The notes beneath the pieces are model-generated. The model saw nothing but the letters and a program-made list of their open reading frames with translations, was not told the DNA's origin and ran no database searches. Positions 35,701 through 36,826 of a stretch of 36,826 nucleotides of DNA are shown piece by piece (the first letter of the stretch is position 1; every line of letters begins with the position of its first letter). Both the position numbers and the translations under genes were made by a program. Origin of the DNA: Pelargonium nanum (taxonomy: Eukaryota; Streptophyta; Magnoliopsida; Geraniales; Geraniaceae); the NCBI GenBank assembly GCA_036897485.1, contig JAYMTF010000421.1, positions 1 through 36,826 on the forward strand. Reading direction: 5' to 3'.

Positions 35701-36549
35701 GATGCAACGCAAAGAGAGCTACTCAATTGGAAAAAGCGTTTTCACATTATCAATGGGATTGCTAGGGGGCTTCTTTATCTTCATCAAGATTCCAGACTCA
35801 GAATTGTTCATAGAGATCTCAAAGCAAGCAATATACTACTAGACAACGAGATGAACCCAAAAATTTCCGACTTTGGCATGGCAAAAAGCTTTGGAGGAAA
35901 TGAAACTGAAGCGAGGACAAAGAGAGTGGTTGGAACATAGTAAGAATCTCTGAGTATGCTATAGACTCGGCTTTTATTGCTAATTTACTGATTGCTTTTG
36001 TTCCTACAATTTCTTGCAGCAGTTACATGTCCCCAGAGTATGCTATTGATGGAGTCTTCTCAGTAAAATCTGATGTTTTTAGCTATGGTGTTTTGGTGCT
36101 AGAGATAGTGAGTGGAATGAGAAACAGAAGGTTTCATCACCCAGACCATTACCATAATCTTCTGGGGCACGTAAGTTGCAGGTCAAGTTATTGTGTTTAT
36201 GTGATCTATCAAAACCCACCAATCATAGATTTTTTTGAACTTTTAGGCATGGATACTCTACAAAGAAGGAAGGACCTTGGAGTTGATGGATGACTTGATT
36301 GTCGAATCATGTAACCTATCTGAAGCATTACGATCAATCCATGTTGGTTTGTTATGTGTGCAACGGTGTGCAGAAGATAGGCCAGACATGTCATCTGTAG
36401 TTACAATGCTGAGAAGCGAGACTCGGTTGCCTGAGCCTAAAGAGCCTGGCTTTTACATTGAAAGAGAGGTTCTTGAGGCAGAAACTTTATCAAGCATTCA
36501 TGAATCCTGCTCGGGAAACGAAATAACCATGAGTTTAAGTGCTCGATAA
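32731..36549 (+). pseudogene. SRLK6: S-receptor-like kinase broken in the ATP-loop exon
   Basis: Exons by homology: 32731..34015, 34126..34239, 34759.., 35305..35509, 35702..35939, 36020..36170, 36247..36549. Exon 1 is fully open (signal peptide, lectin, S-locus, EGF-like, PAN), although the lectin motif is VVWTANP-like (ALVWTANPENP). Exon 2 gives the membrane helix. Exon 3 runs to GEGGFGPV, then TAA at 34869-34871 replaces the Tyr codon, and the AAGGTAAT donor of the paralogues is AAATGGTG. Translation would stop after 503 aa, leaving receptor plus membrane helix without kinase. Exons 4-7 remain open with Lys, HRD and DFG present, so the break is recent or bypassed. Exon 4 lacks one codon (IQEQM for IQEEQM), and YGYMSPE has become YSYMSPE. 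Confidence 0.85.
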
Positions 36550-36826
36550 AATGTGCATAGTCTGACATAATATTTGGTTGCAATAGATGTAAGAGTTGAA
36601 GAATCTCACTGTAATAAACTTAACTACAGATATAGCAAGAGATGTAAAAGCCAGTCTGGACTCTGGAGGCTTACTTTGGTAAGTTGGAGAACTGGCTATT
36701 AATTTTTCCGAAAGAGTACTGTATGAATCAGATTTTTATTTTGTTGGGTCAAGCAAACAATAGCATCATATTCAGTCTACAAAATGACCATCACCAGTGA
36801 GGTAATTTCCATGGCAGAAACTATTA
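36550..36826 (+). other. SRLK6 3' flank with a probable SRLK exon 7 tail relic
   Basis: From about 36685, GAACTGGCTATT then TTTTTCCGAAAGAGTACTG, GAATCAGATTTTT and, further on, GAGGTAATTTCCATGG align in order with the exon 7 tail of SRLK5 (GAGCCTGGC, TTTTTACCGAAAGGGAAGTG, GAAGCAGATTTTT, GAAATTTCCATGAG). The frame is broken. It would be the remnant of another tandem copy, cut by the window edge. Confidence 0.5.

Overview
The window is nuclear DNA of a flowering plant, almost certainly a eudicot and probably a rosid. Genes have GT-AG introns, intergenic DNA is AT-rich with microsatellites and transposon scraps, and every recognisable gene is a plant family. The genus cannot be fixed from sequence alone. 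Exon joins below were worked out by hand from splice motifs, reading phase and paralogue comparison.

Layout, left to right. (1) 1-1794, minus: first two exons of an FQR1/WrbA-type NAD(P)H:quinone oxidoreductase that runs off the left edge, with a TATA box near 1895. (2) 1900-5314: AT-rich intergenic DNA with no convincing gene. (3) 5315-8592, minus: SRLK1, an intact seven-exon G-type lectin S-receptor-like kinase. (4) 9511-9870, minus: a small single-exon EF-hand protein of the KIC/PBP1 type. (5) 10093-13350: intergenic DNA with a roughly 300-bp segment present twice and a decayed SRLK relic (12540-12843). (6) 13351-36549: a dense array of five more SRLKs: SRLK2 (+), SRLK3 (-), SRLK4 (-), SRLK5 (+) and SRLK6 (+). 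SRLK2 and SRLK3 are tail to tail with 264 bp between their stop codons. SRLK6 is broken by a stop and a lost splice donor at the ATP-loop exon.

All six SRLKs share one plan. A phase-1 exon of about 1.25 kb encodes signal peptide, B-lectin, S-locus glycoprotein, EGF-like and PAN domains. A short exon encodes the membrane helix. Five exons encode an RD-type Ser/Thr kinase and the S-receptor-kinase C-terminal tail. SRLK2-SRLK5 also share a short upstream block (a GGCCCA-type core and an ACTGGGTATCCAGAT-like motif). SRLK1 is the most divergent.

Pieces of further SRLKs lie at 12540-12843, 26041-26107, about 27545-27600 and about 36685-36826, so the locus has grown and shrunk by repeated duplication. 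A solo LTR of Ty1/copia type sits in intron 4 of SRLK4, and a Stowaway-like MITE end lies between SRLK2 and SRLK3. By family knowledge SRLKs are plasma-membrane receptors in immune, symbiotic or developmental signalling; no ligand can be inferred here. No SCR/SP11-like pollen ligand gene was seen, so nothing supports calling this a self-incompatibility locus.

The points most worth a second look are the SRLK6 break, a Gly-to-Glu change in the ATP loop of SRLK5, the tail-to-tail inverted SRLK2/SRLK3 pair, the conserved leader block, and the relics and duplications that record the array's history.
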